A DNA stretch of 64,000 bases from Atopobium sp. (GCA_022732885.1 JAIJTS010000007.1:16004-80003), one strand, 5' to 3'; positions 1 through 8,741 are shown, numbered from the stretch's first letter. Made by a program: numbers and translations. The notes: a model not told the origin generated them from the letters alone.

Positions 1-22
1 TAGTTTAAGCGCAGCTTATACG

Positions 23-928
23 CTACAGTGGAGTTTTAATAGCCTCTGATTTATGAGAAGAGGTATTTGATAACTCAGCAAAGATGGCACCGCCTACAAT
101 ACAGGCGGTGCCTATTATTTTGAGAAGACCAAAAGGCTCGCCAAGGATAAATGCTGAAAAGATAACAGCAGAGAGCGGCTCAAGATAGCCAAAGACAGCT
201 ACGCGTTGAACAGGAATCTTGGTAAGTTGTGGAAAATACAAAAATGATCCAAGACCCGTGTTAAAAAGACCGATGGTAAGAACAGCTATCCAATTGACTG
301 ATAAAAGATCTGTTGGTACTTCAATACCATGGAACACAATAGTAATCAGAGCAACAACAGTACAGCCAATACCTAGCTGAATGCTGGTACCTTCAATGCC
401 AGATACATTTTTGAGCTGTTTGTTGCAGACAACCATGACAGCATACAAAACAGCAGATAAAGCACCTAAAAGAAGACCGGTAGGCGAGAGATTCAGACCA
501 ACTCCATAGCCAATAATTAAAGCAGCACCAATTACAACGGTAAAAAAGCCAAGCAATTTTTTAGCAGTGAGTTTCTCGCCAAATAAAAGGGGAGAAAGTG
601 CCATTACAATAACAGGGCCGCAGTAGTATTCAAGTGTTGCAATACCAACACCCACTAGACGGTATGCTTCAAAAAGAAAAGTCCATTGAAGTCCTAAAGC
701 AACTCCTGATCCAATAAGCGCCTGGAAGTCTTTAGGATACTTTTGTATGGTAAATGCTTCTTTTTGTACAAGCTTTACCACAAGCAAAAAGATTGTGCCT
801 AAAAGCATGCGGAAAAAGACAATTTGGTAGCTAGGAAGGTTAATAAAACTAGCAACAATTCCATTAGAACCGCAGATAATAAGCGCTATTAAGTAGAGCA
901 CAGTAGGCTTAAGCGTGGTGTCTTTCAT
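23..928 (-). CDS. EamA/DMT-family membrane transporter
   Basis: A 301-residue integral membrane protein made of two consecutive EamA (DUF6-like) repeats of about five hydrophobic helices each, the usual size and architecture of drug/metabolite transporters. The second repeat begins near residue 150 (SPTGLLLGALSAVLYAVMVV). Such proteins export metabolites or amino acids across the cytoplasmic membrane; the substrate cannot be told. The ATG lies 3 nt downstream of the asparaginase stop on the same strand, with only a weak ribosome site, so translational coupling to that gene is likely. A shared role in Asp/Asn handling is only a guess. The codons for GEK near residue 119 carry the dispersed TTCTCGCC word at 573-580. 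Confidence 0.9.
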   Translation of the reverse strand: MKDTTLKPTVLYLIALIICGSNGIVASFINLPSYQIVFFRMLLGTIFLLVVKLVQKEAFTIQKYPKDFQALIGSGVALGLQWTFLFEAYRLVGVGIATLEYYCGPVIVMALSPLLFGEKLTAKKLLGFFTVVIGAALIIGYGVGLNLSPTGLLLGALSAVLYAVMVVCNKQLKNVSGIEGTSIQLGIGCTVVALITIVFHGIEVPTDLLSVNWIAVLTIGLFNTGLGSFLYFPQLTKIPVQRVAVFGYLEPLSAVIFSAFILGEPFGLLKIIGTACIVGGAIFAELSNTSSHKSEAIKTPL

Positions 929-931
929 TAA

Positions 932-1954
932 CTACTCGCAAATTTCTGTATCCACGGACTGTGGAATCCTGTCATTACAAATTACCTGGTAGAACAATTT
1001 TTCTTGCTCTCGTTGATCTGAGGTTTGACCAAGCATCCACATGGTTTTTGCAACTAGGGCTTCGGTGGTCATATCGTCACCAGAAAGAACACCAGGCATA
1101 TCTTGATAGGTTCTACCCACTTCGTAAACACCTAGGTCTAATCCCTCTTCAGGGACTTGTGTAGTGATAACTACGGTACGTCCTGAAGCAATCCAATCAG
1201 TGATAGCTTCCTCGTAAGAGCCATCATATGAGGGAATTCCACCAATACCAAAGGTTTCAAGCACAATGGCATCGTAGTCGTTTTTTAGAAGATAGAAGAT
1301 AGAAGGATTAAGCTCTGGAGTCAGCTTAAGTACAATAACGCGTGTATTGAGGGTCTCATAGGTAACAAGACCGCCCTCTACCTGCTCTTCATTTGGCGCG
1401 CTACGAATAATCTTGTTGCCACGAATGTGAGCAAGCGGAGGATAATTCATGCTGGTAAATGCATTAAAGCTTAAAGTGCGCTGCTTGTGTGCTCGGGTGC
1501 CGGCAATAACCTCGTTGCCAAAAACCACCACAACTCCAGCGCTTCTGTCGTCGAGGGCGTAAAGAACGGAGTGGTAAAGGTTGAGCTTGGCGTCAGTGAA
1601 CGGATTTGCCATTGGCTGCTGAGAGCCTGTAAGTACAATGGGTTTCTCGCTATTTTGAATAAGGTAGGAGAGAGCAGCGGCCGTATATGCCATGGTATCG
1701 GTGCCGTGAAGGATAATAAAGCCATCGTAGGCATCATACGATTCAATAATGGCATCTCTCATCTGAAGCCAATTTTGAGGCCGCATATTAGTGCTATCAA
1801 TGTTCATGATTTGTTTGAAGTCAAACTCACAAAGGTCATGAACAAGAGGGACGTTGGCTAAAAGTTCTTCACCCGAAAGTGAAGGAGCCAAGCCCGATTC
1901 AGTGGAAACAGAAGCAATGGTTCCTCCTGTTGCCATCAGTAAAAGTTTTTTCAC
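932..1954 (-). CDS. L-asparaginase, type I-like
   Basis: Hydrolyses L-asparagine to aspartate and ammonia. The protein is about 340 residues from the GTG at 1954, where the MATGGTIAS motif carrying the first catalytic Thr (about residue 12) sits right at the N terminus. The second catalytic Thr-Asp pair is in HGTDTM (about residues 83-88). There is no signal peptide, so it is a cytosolic type I-like enzyme. I chose the GTG because a GGGGGA ribosome site lies just upstream; the longer reading to 2161 adds basic sequence without family character and runs into the divergent gene at 2104. It is the first gene of a two-gene unit with the DMT permease. Confidence 0.9.
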   Translation of the reverse strand: MKKLLLMATGGTIASVSTESGLAPSLSGEELLANVPLVHDLCEFDFKQIMNIDSTNMRPQNWLQMRDAIIESYDAYDGFIILHGTDTMAYTAAALSYLIQNSEKPIVLTGSQQPMANPFTDAKLNLYHSVLYALDDRSAGVVVVFGNEVIAGTRAHKQRTLSFNAFTSMNYPPLAHIRGNKIIRSAPNEEQVEGGLVTYETLNTRVIVLKLTPELNPSIFYLLKNDYDAIVLETFGIGGIPSYDGSYEEAITDWIASGRTVVITTQVPEEGLDLGVYEVGRTYQDMPGVLSGDDMTTEALVAKTMWMLGQTSDQREQEKLFYQVICNDRIPQSVDTEICE

Positions 1955-2103
1955 ACGTCCCCCATGAACTTTAATTGTGCAGACTTTACAGAAAATCAGT
2001 CTGTATAGCGCTTTATTGTAACGGGATAGATGCTTTTCAAGGCGAGAAAAGCAAAGTCGGTGTATTCTTTTTTTGTAAATGAAATTATTGGCAAGGATTG
2101 TTG

Positions 2104-2577
2104 ATGGCAGAGAACAACCTTTTTGGTTTTGGAAAGAAAAAGCGTCCAGCACAGGTTCCACCTACTATCTCCCGCGATGGAGAGTCTTCTACGTCTCCGC
2201 GTGTGGGAAGAGGTCGTCATGCGGCCATTGGAAGTCGTGGACAGGCTCAGCGTAGAAATATGCAAGATCGTCCAACCAATCCTGTTAACCATGCACGCGC
2301 AGATGTTGCACGCGCACGTGGTCGAGCAAGAACAGCTTACGGCAATCACTACGGAACGCTGAATCCCAGAGATGAAGTTCAGGCAGCATATGCGGCTAGA
2401 AGACGTCGTTCTTCTCGCATGAGATTAGGTCGTGTGGCACTTGCGGTGCTGCTAGCGGCCATCATTCTGTGGGTAGTGTTTACACTGGTAAGCTCGTGCA
2501 GCCCAGGAGGCGCTTTTGCACATGCTCAGGCGCTGGATCCAACGGTAACGCTGACTGGTTCCGTTAAGGTTGGATAG
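2104..2577 (+). CDS. Hypothetical basic single-pass membrane protein
   Basis: 157 residues, no family recognised. Residues 1-108 are polar, strongly basic and low in complexity (KKKRP, many Arg), so probably disordered and cytoplasmic. One hydrophobic helix spans about residues 109-131, followed by a short outer tail. AAGGA at 2093-2097 fits the ATG at 2104 better than the two TTG codons before it. It diverges from the asparaginase gene, so 1955-2103 should hold both promoters. The basic N-terminal/TM layout resembles that of the neighbouring GH25 protein, so a cell-envelope role is possible but not shown. Confidence 0.75.
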   Translation: MAENNLFGFGKKKRPAQVPPTISRDGESSTSPRVGRGRHAAIGSRGQAQRRNMQDRPTNPVNHARADVARARGRARTAYGNHYGTLNPRDEVQAAYAARRRRSSRMRLGRVALAVLLAAIILWVVFTLVSSCSPGGAFAHAQALDPTVTLTGSVKVG

Positions 2578-2634
2578 GCTCATAACCGTTCATTGGTAGG
2601 AGTGGCCTACTAAGTGGCTTCAGTAATTAGGCTT

Positions 2635-3597
2635 TTACTTAGAGTTGTTACTGGTAGAAACGCTTGAGAAGTCCAGATTCAAATCAACCGATCCGTCAAT
2701 GCCGTCAACTTTTCCTGTTGAGGTGTATTGCCATAGTAAAAAGTTAAAGTTTACGTCTGGCTGATCAGTGTATTGTGCCAGCCATATGGGTTCGTTAAGC
2801 GATACAAGATCAAAGCGATTTAAATCAACTTTGTTTCCATAGACAATGACACGATATCCCGCATCTTGAATGGCGGTGCAAAACGCACGGGCAATAGCAT
2901 TGGTTTCTGCTGGGGAAAGGTTATCGGCTCTACCGCTGTAATCAGGGGAAGGCTCCAGGTCAAACGCAACGGGAAGATTAAGTTTTGTAACTCCCGCTTC
3001 TTTTAGTTGCTGCAGTACAAAAGCAGCTTCCTCCTGAGCTTCTTCTACATTGATAGCCTGTGAGAAGAAATATACGCCCACATCTAGACCAGCATTTTGT
3101 GCGCCGTTTAGGTTAGTTTCAAAGAGCTCATCTGCGCGAATAGCGCCTTCAGTAGAGCCTCGGTAACCAATACGAATCATAGCAAACTGAACGTTATCGG
3201 CGGCAACGGCCTTCCAGTCAATAGGTCCTTGGTGAGAAGAAACATCTACACCTGTGCGTGTTAGCTCTTCTCCGTTTACTACATAATGCGCACGACCGGC
3301 TGCATCGTAGGTAAGATTTTCCCACTCATATGGGACTTCATTTTTGATTATCAGGTTGTTGTCAAAAGATAAAGAAAAAAGTCCCTGACAGGATTGCAGA
3401 AGTGCCAGCACAAACACAATAGCCAGCGTAATGAGTCCCCATGTAATAACAGGATTGTTTTGAGAAGTTTTTTTAAGTGTATGTATTACCTGCCGCTTAC
3501 GTTTAGAAGCGTGTACAGAAGCAGGCGTGTGTTTATTTTTAGAACGAGCCGTAGTGGTTCTCGTTTTCTTACTTTTATGTGAGTTCTTAAAAATCAC
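2635..3597 (-). CDS. Membrane-anchored GH25 muramidase (lysozyme)
   Basis: Predicted to cleave beta-1,4 bonds between MurNAc and GlcNAc in peptidoglycan. Residues 1-49 are basic and Lys/Arg/Thr rich, and a membrane helix lies at about 50-70. After a linker the GH25 barrel starts at GVDVSSHQG (116-124) and carries the catalytic-type acidic motif DLEP (213-216) and a late LWQYTSTG. The enzyme would be tethered to the outer face of the membrane. Its GTG start overlaps the stop of the upstream DUF1846 gene by 4 nt (GTGA), so the two are translationally coupled. Length of 320 residues is normal for a GH25 domain plus anchor. Confidence 0.9.
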   Translation of the reverse strand: MIFKNSHKSKKTRTTTARSKNKHTPASVHASKRKRQVIHTLKKTSQNNPVITWGLITLAIVFVLALLQSCQGLFSLSFDNNLIIKNEVPYEWENLTYDAAGRAHYVVNGEELTRTGVDVSSHQGPIDWKAVAADNVQFAMIRIGYRGSTEGAIRADELFETNLNGAQNAGLDVGVYFFSQAINVEEAQEEAAFVLQQLKEAGVTKLNLPVAFDLEPSPDYSGRADNLSPAETNAIARAFCTAIQDAGYRVIVYGNKVDLNRFDLVSLNEPIWLAQYTDQPDVNFNFLLWQYTSTGKVDGIDGSVDLNLDFSSVSTSNNSK

Positions 3598-5075
3598 TGG
3601 TGAAAGAAATGTCCCTGTTCAAAGATTGGCTCACAACATACATTAATACCCAGCTTGTGGTAGATAGACTCGTCATCGCTTGAAATAATTGATGAGAAGT
3701 ACGCATCGCAGCCACGAAGTAATTGAATAGCATTAACTGCTTTTCCAGCCAACGGATTGGTAATTGAGCTGATGGAAAGTGCAATAAGCATTTCATCTGC
3801 ACATAAGCTGGTAAAAGCTAGTTTGAAGTTGTTCTCTTTAAGTGCACAGATAGGTCTTAAGACTTCATCCGAGACAATGAATGTCTTTTTCTCAATGCCA
3901 ACTGCGTATTTGAGAGCGTTGAGCAGAAGAGACGCTGGTGCGCCTAAAAGCTCTGAGGTCTTGCCTGTGATAATGGAGCCATTAGGCATAACCATGGCAC
4001 CTGCAAGCTTTCCTGTTTCTTCTGCTTTATGCAGACAGGCAGCATGGGCTGGCGAGAAGTTCTGATCAACGTTAACGTCTTTCATCAAGAGGTTAATCTT
4101 TGTGAGTTCACGTTCACCCAAACCCGTACGCTCGAGTTTCTCGGCAGCCTTAAACCACCTGCGCACAATCTCTGCCTTTGAAGCTTCCTGACAAGCAGCA
4201 TCATCAACAATGCAATTGCCCACCATATTGACGCCCATATCGGTAGGAGACTGGTAAGGGCTTGTGCCCGCAATTTTCTCCATCATGGCTTTGAGTACAG
4301 GAAATGCTTCGACATCGCGGTTGTAATTAACGGTAACCTCGCCGTGAGCCTCAAGGTGATACGGATCAATGATGTTGTTGTCTCCTAAGTCTGCCGTAGC
4401 AGCCTCGTAGGCAACATTTACGGGGTGCTTAAGAGGAAGGTTCCAAACAGGGAAGGTTTCAAACTTTGCGTAACCCGCACGGATTCCACGAGTATGTTCG
4501 TTGTAGAGCTGTGAGAGGCAGACAGCAAGCTTGCCAGAGCCAGGACCAGGCGCAGTAACAACTACTAAAGGATGCGTGGTCTTTACGTACTCGTTTTTAC
4601 CGTAACCCTCTGCCGAGACAATGAGGTCTATGTTGGAAGGGTAGCCCTCAATAGGGTAGTGGCGATATACAGCAATGCCCATGTTTTCCAGGCGCGCACG
4701 ATACGCCTCTGCCTTTGGCTGGCCGGAGTACTGCGTAATGACAACGCCACCAATAGCAAGACCGCGAGCACGGAAGATATCCATAAGCCTCAGCACGTCA
4801 TCGGCATAGGAAATGCCAATATCGCTTCTACGTTTGCCATTTTCAATATCGTTTGCGTTGATTGCAAAGACAACTTCTGCCTCGTGGGCAAGTTGCTGAA
4901 GCATCTGGGCTTTTGCATCTGGAGCAAATCCAGGGAGGATGCGAGAAGCATGATTATCGTCAAGCAGCTTACCGCCAAACTCAAGGTAGAGCTTGCCGCC
5001 AAATTCACTGATACGCTGGTGGATTCGGTCCGCCTGCATAGTGATGTACTTCTCGTTATCAAAGCCGATACGCAT
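3594..5075 (-). CDS. DUF1846 family protein
   Basis: 493 residues, close to the roughly 500 usual for DUF1846 (UPF0371) proteins, whose biochemical role is not established. Family-like stretches include FGGKLLDD near residue 38, PGPGSGKLAVCLSQLYNEH near the middle and FSPAHAACLHKAEETGKLAGAMVM in the C-terminal half (quoted in part). The Gly-rich PGPGSGK segment resembles a phosphate-binding loop, but no nucleotide has been shown. I chose the ATG at 5075 because GGAGGT stands 5 nt upstream; a TTG at 5090 is the alternative. It is the first gene of a coupled pair with the GH25 muramidase. The TGGCGAGAA word at 4050-4058 reads FSP in this frame. Confidence 0.85.
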   Translation of the reverse strand: MRIGFDNEKYITMQADRIHQRISEFGGKLYLEFGGKLLDDNHASRILPGFAPDAKAQMLQQLAHEAEVVFAINANDIENGKRRSDIGISYADDVLRLMDIFRARGLAIGGVVITQYSGQPKAEAYRARLENMGIAVYRHYPIEGYPSNIDLIVSAEGYGKNEYVKTTHPLVVVTAPGPGSGKLAVCLSQLYNEHTRGIRAGYAKFETFPVWNLPLKHPVNVAYEAATADLGDNNIIDPYHLEAHGEVTVNYNRDVEAFPVLKAMMEKIAGTSPYQSPTDMGVNMVGNCIVDDAACQEASKAEIVRRWFKAAEKLERTGLGERELTKINLLMKDVNVDQNFSPAHAACLHKAEETGKLAGAMVMPNGSIITGKTSELLGAPASLLLNALKYAVGIEKKTFIVSDEVLRPICALKENNFKLAFTSLCADEMLIALSISSITNPLAGKAVNAIQLLRGCDAYFSSIISSDDESIYHKLGINVCCEPIFEQGHFFHQ

Positions 5076-5179
5076 GCGACCTCCAGCCAAGATTTACTGT
5101 AGAAATTGTATCATCAAGCAAAGACTTCCTATACGCTATAAGCTATACAGAAAACGAATAAACAACTAAGGAGTTGTGT

Positions 5180-5629
5180 ATGGATAGCAAGTTTTCAAAA
5201 ACACCATCTTATGGCGAGAAGTTCAAAGAACTTGCTCTAAGCGCCTTGCGTGCATTTGGTTATGGTTGTCTTACTGCAGCTGGAATGAGTGCGGTTATCT
5301 TTGCATTTGCGTACTTTACCAGCGGTATGGATATGTTTACCGGCATCGACTGGGTACGCCGTGTCATGTATGTCATTTCTTCGTTAGGAATCATTGCTTG
5401 TGGTGTTGGCCTACTCTTTAGCGGAAAAGAGTACGAAGATCGTCAAATGGGTTTTACCCGCGATATTGATGACCCTATTAGTCTTAAAGAAGGAAAACTT
5501 GATCCTCGTATTTCAAATATCGAGACCAATCATTTATCTTGGCAAGCTGCTATTCTCTATGCCTCAATTGGCATGTTTGTAGTTACCACAATTTTTGACG
5601 AGGTCATGAGCCACACCTTTTTAATGTAG
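5180..5629 (+). CDS. Hypothetical small membrane protein
   Basis: 149 residues, no family recognised. Hydrophobic helices lie at about residues 25-47, 61-80 and 123-143, separated by a polar charged loop (about 82-118), suggesting three membrane passes. The ATG at 5180 is preceded by AAGGAG with good spacing. It stands alone, convergent with the PTH2 gene, and a hairpin with a tandem 18-bp duplication lies between them. The early GEK codons carry the dispersed GGCGAGAA word (5213-5220). Confidence 0.7.
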   Translation: MDSKFSKTPSYGEKFKELALSALRAFGYGCLTAAGMSAVIFAFAYFTSGMDMFTGIDWVRRVMYVISSLGIIACGVGLLFSGKEYEDRQMGFTRDIDDPISLKEGKLDPRISNIETNHLSWQAAILYASIGMFVVTTIFDEVMSHTFLM

Positions 5630-5660
5630 GTATTCTTGTGTAGCCCATATACACAGTAAG

Positions 5661-5710
5661 AGCACTTCTATAAACGCCCTAAGAGAGATAAACGCTCTAA
5701 GAGAGGTGCT
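5661..5710. terminator. Hairpin enclosing an 18-bp tandem duplication
   Basis: The outer arms AGCACTTCT (5661-5669) and AGAGGTGCT (5702-5710) pair with a single G-U or mismatch. Between them stand two adjacent 18-bp copies (5670-5687 and 5688-5705) that differ at one base. It sits between convergent genes ending at 5629 and 5722, so a bidirectional terminator role is likely, although no strong T-tract follows on either strand. Confidence 0.45.
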
Positions 5711-5721
5711 TGCGTTGTAGC

Positions 5722-6162
5722 CTAGTACAGAGGTAGCTCGCCCGTTAGTGGGTCAATATCTTCAGCTGCAAGTGGCTCAAAAGCAAGGCAGGTAAACGTT
5801 GGTTCTCCGTGAAATTCGGTAAAGCCTGCATCTTTAATAAGGGCTACTACAAAGCCACGAGCTTTTCCTTCAGCAGCAAGCTCTAGTAGCGCTTCTTCAG
5901 AATCAACATAGACACATACCTTTGCAACGCCAGCATCAAACCAGTTAGTGATTGCAGAGGTGTCTTTATCGTCATGGTCTAAATAAACCCAGTTCTGATC
6001 ATCTGTGACACAAACCTGATCAAGTCGGTGTTCTTTTGCAAGCGCCATAAGCGTAGCTTCAACACACGCATGACTTGCTTGAGCTGCTATTTTTCCCTTA
6101 CGCATCTTAAGATCACGACGAATAACAATCATTTGCTTTGATTTATATGAAGAGCTTGGCAT
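5722..6162 (-). CDS. PTH2-type peptidyl-tRNA hydrolase
   Basis: 146 residues resembling the PTH2 (Bit1-like) family typical of archaea and eukaryotes, which releases peptides or amino acids from tRNA. The hallmark is the N-terminal block IVIRRDLKMRKGKIAAQASH (residues 12-31), which holds the family's conserved Lys and Ala-Gln-x-Ser-His. Later WFDAGVAKVCVYVDSEEALL and the GF-VALIKDAGFTEF region fit the fold. The ATG at 6162 has AAGGAAGG well placed. Bacterial members exist but are a minority, and the window also holds an ordinary bacterial pth (37555-38136). The C-terminal tail (LAAEDIDPLTGELPLY) follows the expected domain end. Activity is inferred. Confidence 0.8.
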   Translation of the reverse strand: MPSSSYKSKQMIVIRRDLKMRKGKIAAQASHACVEATLMALAKEHRLDQVCVTDDQNWVYLDHDDKDTSAITNWFDAGVAKVCVYVDSEEALLELAAEGKARGFVVALIKDAGFTEFHGEPTFTCLAFEPLAAEDIDPLTGELPLY

Positions 6163-6379
6163 GAAAAACCTTCCTTAAAATTGCATGCTAAGTGTACCAT
6201 TCACGGCTTTCCAATAGTTGTCGCAAGAAAATTACGAAGCTTCAAAAAGAACTCTTACAACTAAAAGCAGCGAAAAGAACAATATATTTTCTGTTGGTTA
6301 TATCAATAAGTTAAATAACAGGACATATGAAAAAAATTAATGTCAGAACCAGATGATAGGGTTGTATGAGGAGGTGTTT

Positions 6380-6868
6380 ATGAAAGAACTAGTTATTATT
6401 GCTCTGTATATTTACGCATCTATATCGGATATACAAAATCGTACTATTCCAAATAGAATTCCCGCTCTGCTTATTTTGTTGTGGCCTATTTGGCTAGTCA
6501 TAAATAAGGATTACTCTGAAATGCTGGTAAGCGGTTTATGGAGTGAACTCTTTGTTATAGGTATATTGGCTATGGTACATATAGTTACAAAAGGTACAGG
6601 AAATATGTCTTGCTTGGGTGGAGGAGATATTAAGCTTATTCTTTCAACCTGTTTGTATCTTGAAATAAAAGAGGTATGTATCTTTTTACTGTCTGCAAAT
6701 ATTTTAGGTGTTTTGTTTTCACTCCTATTTATACTTTGGAATAATCTTTCAAAGAGAAGACATAAAAATACACAAGAAAATAACAGTTCAAATAATATAT
6801 TTACATTTACGTTTCCCTTTGCACCATTTCTTACATTTGGAATAATTCTTGCGTTATGTTTTAGATAA
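6380..6868 (+). CDS. A24-family prepilin peptidase-like protein
   Basis: 162 residues, a short CpaA/TadV-like A24 aspartic protease without the N-terminal methylase domain. The two catalytic Asp regions are present: SDIQNRTIPN near residue 15 and the GGGDIKL form of the GxGD motif near residue 85. Five or more hydrophobic helices surround them. Such enzymes cut the leader of type IV pilin-like proteins at the membrane. I chose the ATG at 6380 because AGGAGG precedes it. No pilin, secretion ATPase or Tad gene lies nearby, so its substrates are elsewhere or unknown. The gene and its flanks are clearly more AT-rich than the genes around them, which suggests transfer. Confidence 0.8.
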   Translation: MKELVIIALYIYASISDIQNRTIPNRIPALLILLWPIWLVINKDYSEMLVSGLWSELFVIGILAMVHIVTKGTGNMSCLGGGDIKLILSTCLYLEIKEVCIFLLSANILGVLFSLLFILWNNLSKRRHKNTQENNSSNNIFTFTFPFAPFLTFGIILALCFR

Positions 6869-6963
6869 ATTGAAAGCAGTTATTTTAGTAAGTTTCTTAC
6901 AAGGTGTTTGTATAAAAGAAATTTAATTTCTTTAAATTTATGCTTTCAACTCAACATAACAAA

Positions 6964-6992
6964 TTGTACTTAAAAATATTTTAGTGTAGTAT
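6964..6992 (+). promoter_or_regulatory. Sigma70-type promoter for the XRE gene
   Basis: TTGTAC (6964-6969) and TAGTAT (6987-6992) are spaced by 17 nt, close to consensus, 81 nt before the ATG at 7074. Downstream, ACGAAAG and CTTTCGT form a 7-bp inverted repeat around the likely start site, a possible autoregulatory site. Confidence 0.55.
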
Positions 6993-7073
6993 CATCATAC
7001 GAAAGCATGATAAGACTATGCGTAAAACTTTCGTGTGTTTTTCAGACATCGTTTGAGCAGACGGAGCTGTGAG

Positions 7074-7493
7074 ATGGCTAAGGTAGGCGTTTCTAAACAG
7101 GCCGACCCAGGTTTGGGCAGGACAGTAGCCAGGTTGTTGCAAGAAAGTGGTCGGCGCCAGGTTGACTTGTGTGAGTTTTCACGTTGGTCACGTGCGTATG
7201 TTTCTTATATTTGCACCGAGCACCGTAAGTGGCCTTCTTTTGATAAAGCTAAGGTTATTGCTGACTTCTTTTCTATAAGTCTTGATCAGCTTTGGGTTGA
7301 GCATCTTAAAGATCTTGTTGACGCTGGTGTAGAACTTACTGAAAAGCAGAAAAAGAATCTCGCTGAAGGCATCAATCTGCTAAATTCTACTGCTTTACAT
7401 GATGAAGGTAACAATAGAGAATCTCTTAAGTCTATGAATACTTCGAAGAACGGCTTAGATGACGCGCTCCCGGAAATTCTTGGTATCGAATAA
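7074..7493 (+). CDS. XRE-family helix-turn-helix regulator
   Basis: 139 residues. An HTH domain lies at about residues 10-70: LGRTVARLLQESGRRQVDLC, then a recognition-helix-like SRAYVSYICTEHRKWPSFDKA (quoted in part) and ADFFSISLDQLW. The C-terminal half is polar with no recognised domain and ends in an acidic tail. I chose the ATG at 7074, which begins MAKVGVSK and has GGAG upstream; the longer reading from 7035 has no ribosome site. It stands alone, so its targets are unknown, possibly its own promoter. Confidence 0.75.
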   Translation: MAKVGVSKQADPGLGRTVARLLQESGRRQVDLCEFSRWSRAYVSYICTEHRKWPSFDKAKVIADFFSISLDQLWVEHLKDLVDAGVELTEKQKKNLAEGINLLNSTALHDEGNNRESLKSMNTSKNGLDDALPEILGIE

Positions 7494-7602
7494 GTATTTT
7501 TGACAATTTTTAGCAATTACAATGCCATACTTGCTATATGTGCGTATGATTCAGCGTTGTTCAGATTGCATGGAGCTTTCTGAAGAGTAGGAGATGTGCA
7601 AG

Positions 7603-7851
7603 ATGGCTGGACTACACTGTTCAGACTGCGCCTTTAGTTCGTTTAAATTTAACGAGGATGCCCAGATGTATCAGGCATACTGCTCGCGAGGCTATCTGTT
7701 AGTCGATCCACATATCCATGAAACTTTTGCTATGCACTTTGCTAAATCGCCAGAGGATTTTGTCCCTGTAAAGGATCCGTTTAATCGTGAGTATTTGAGA
7801 AAGTCATATGTTTGCGGGGAGTTTATTAATCGCAAGGACAACTTGAGTTAA
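7603..7851 (+). CDS. Small Cys-containing hypothetical protein
   Basis: 82 residues, no family recognised. It has four Cys, HCSDC near the N terminus, YCSRG near residue 27 and VCGEF near residue 71, and several His. This could bind a zinc ion, but that is inference. TAGGAG at 7588-7593 fits the ATG at 7603 (9 nt) better than the ATG at 7594, which it touches. It follows the XRE gene by about 110 nt on the same strand. Confidence 0.65.
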   Translation: MAGLHCSDCAFSSFKFNEDAQMYQAYCSRGYLLVDPHIHETFAMHFAKSPEDFVPVKDPFNREYLRKSYVCGEFINRKDNLS

Positions 7852-8049
7852 CCGCATTTTTAAGCTCATATAAAACATAGGTAAATCATAGGTGGATTTT
7901 TACTACGCTTTTAACATGTTCCTACGTTATTGATATCAAATAATTAAGCAAATTTTGCATAGTAGCTGTTATGTAATGATTATAGATTTCTGTCTAAATA
8001 GTTAACTTTCTGTTATATATTTTTTAAACAAGGTAGTATCGATTTGGGG

Positions 8050-8074
8050 AAATCTCCTTGATGTGTGGGGATTT
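8050..8074 (+). promoter_or_regulatory. Inverted repeat before the TetR gene (candidate operator)
   Basis: AAATCTCC (8050-8057) and GGGGATTT (8067-8074) form an imperfect 8-bp inverted repeat with a 9-nt spacer, 26 nt before the tetR start. The rest of the 249-nt gap from 7852 is AT-rich and shows no gene. TetR repressors usually bind such palindromes over their own promoter; binding here is a guess. Confidence 0.35.
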
Positions 8075-8100
8075 AAAATATTTATAAAGGAGCGGCAGTA

Positions 8101-8721
8101 ATGTCGAGACGTCCACATGCAGAAAGTTATGATACGCGTCGTAGACTTCTTCAATCTGCGGAGCAGGAATTTGCTTTGCAGGGCTATGATAAAGCATCGC
8201 TTAGACAAATTTGTACATCTGCAGGTGTTACGACAGGCGCTCTTTATTTTTTCTTTGATAATAAAGAGGATCTCTTTAAAAATGTTTTAATTTCTGTAAC
8301 TAAAAGCGCAATTCAGATTCTTGAAAATTACACACAGCAGTTACTGGTCTCCAATAAAAGAAATCTTGAAGACACTCCATTGGGCAATAAAGAAACACTC
8401 GATAAGTTTTTAGACTTACTGTATAGCCATAGGCATGTAGTTCAAATTCTTGTCAATAATCAAGAAAACCAATATGTTGCCCGCTTTTTTGAAGAATTGA
8501 CTGAGGCTATTTCCTTAACAATTAAAGCCATTCTTTATCCTAATGTTGCACAGATAACGCCTCACGATGATTTTATTATTGCGTGGCTCGCGCAAATTGA
8601 GATAGTCACTCTTGTTACTATTCTTAAAAACGATGAGACCCGTGAAGAGGCTGACAGTCACATTAATTCAGCAGTAATGTTTATGCAAGGTGGTATTGAA
8701 GCTTTATCTACTAAGCATTAA
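8101..8721 (+). CDS. TetR/AcrR-family transcriptional regulator
   Basis: 206 residues. The N-terminal HTH is typical: DTRRRLLQSAEQEFALQGYD near residues 10-30, then LRQICTSAGVTTGALYFFF and DNKEDLF near residue 60. The remaining 140 residues are helical, as in ligand-binding TetR domains, and name no ligand. AAGGAG sits 8 nt before the ATG. No efflux pump gene lies next to it, so its target is unclear; the following gene is a lipoprotein with its own promoter. Confidence 0.88.
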   Translation: MSRRPHAESYDTRRRLLQSAEQEFALQGYDKASLRQICTSAGVTTGALYFFFDNKEDLFKNVLISVTKSAIQILENYTQQLLVSNKRNLEDTPLGNKETLDKFLDLLYSHRHVVQILVNNQENQYVARFFEELTEAISLTIKAILYPNVAQITPHDDFIIAWLAQIEIVTLVTILKNDETREEADSHINSAVMFMQGGIEALSTKH

Positions 8722-8741
8722 GCGTTCGCCTGTGTACAAAA

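Noticed and set aside
1955..2161. 69-residue N-terminal extension of asparaginase
   Set aside because: It overlaps the divergent gene at 2104 and the promoter gap; asparaginase families start near GGTIAS.
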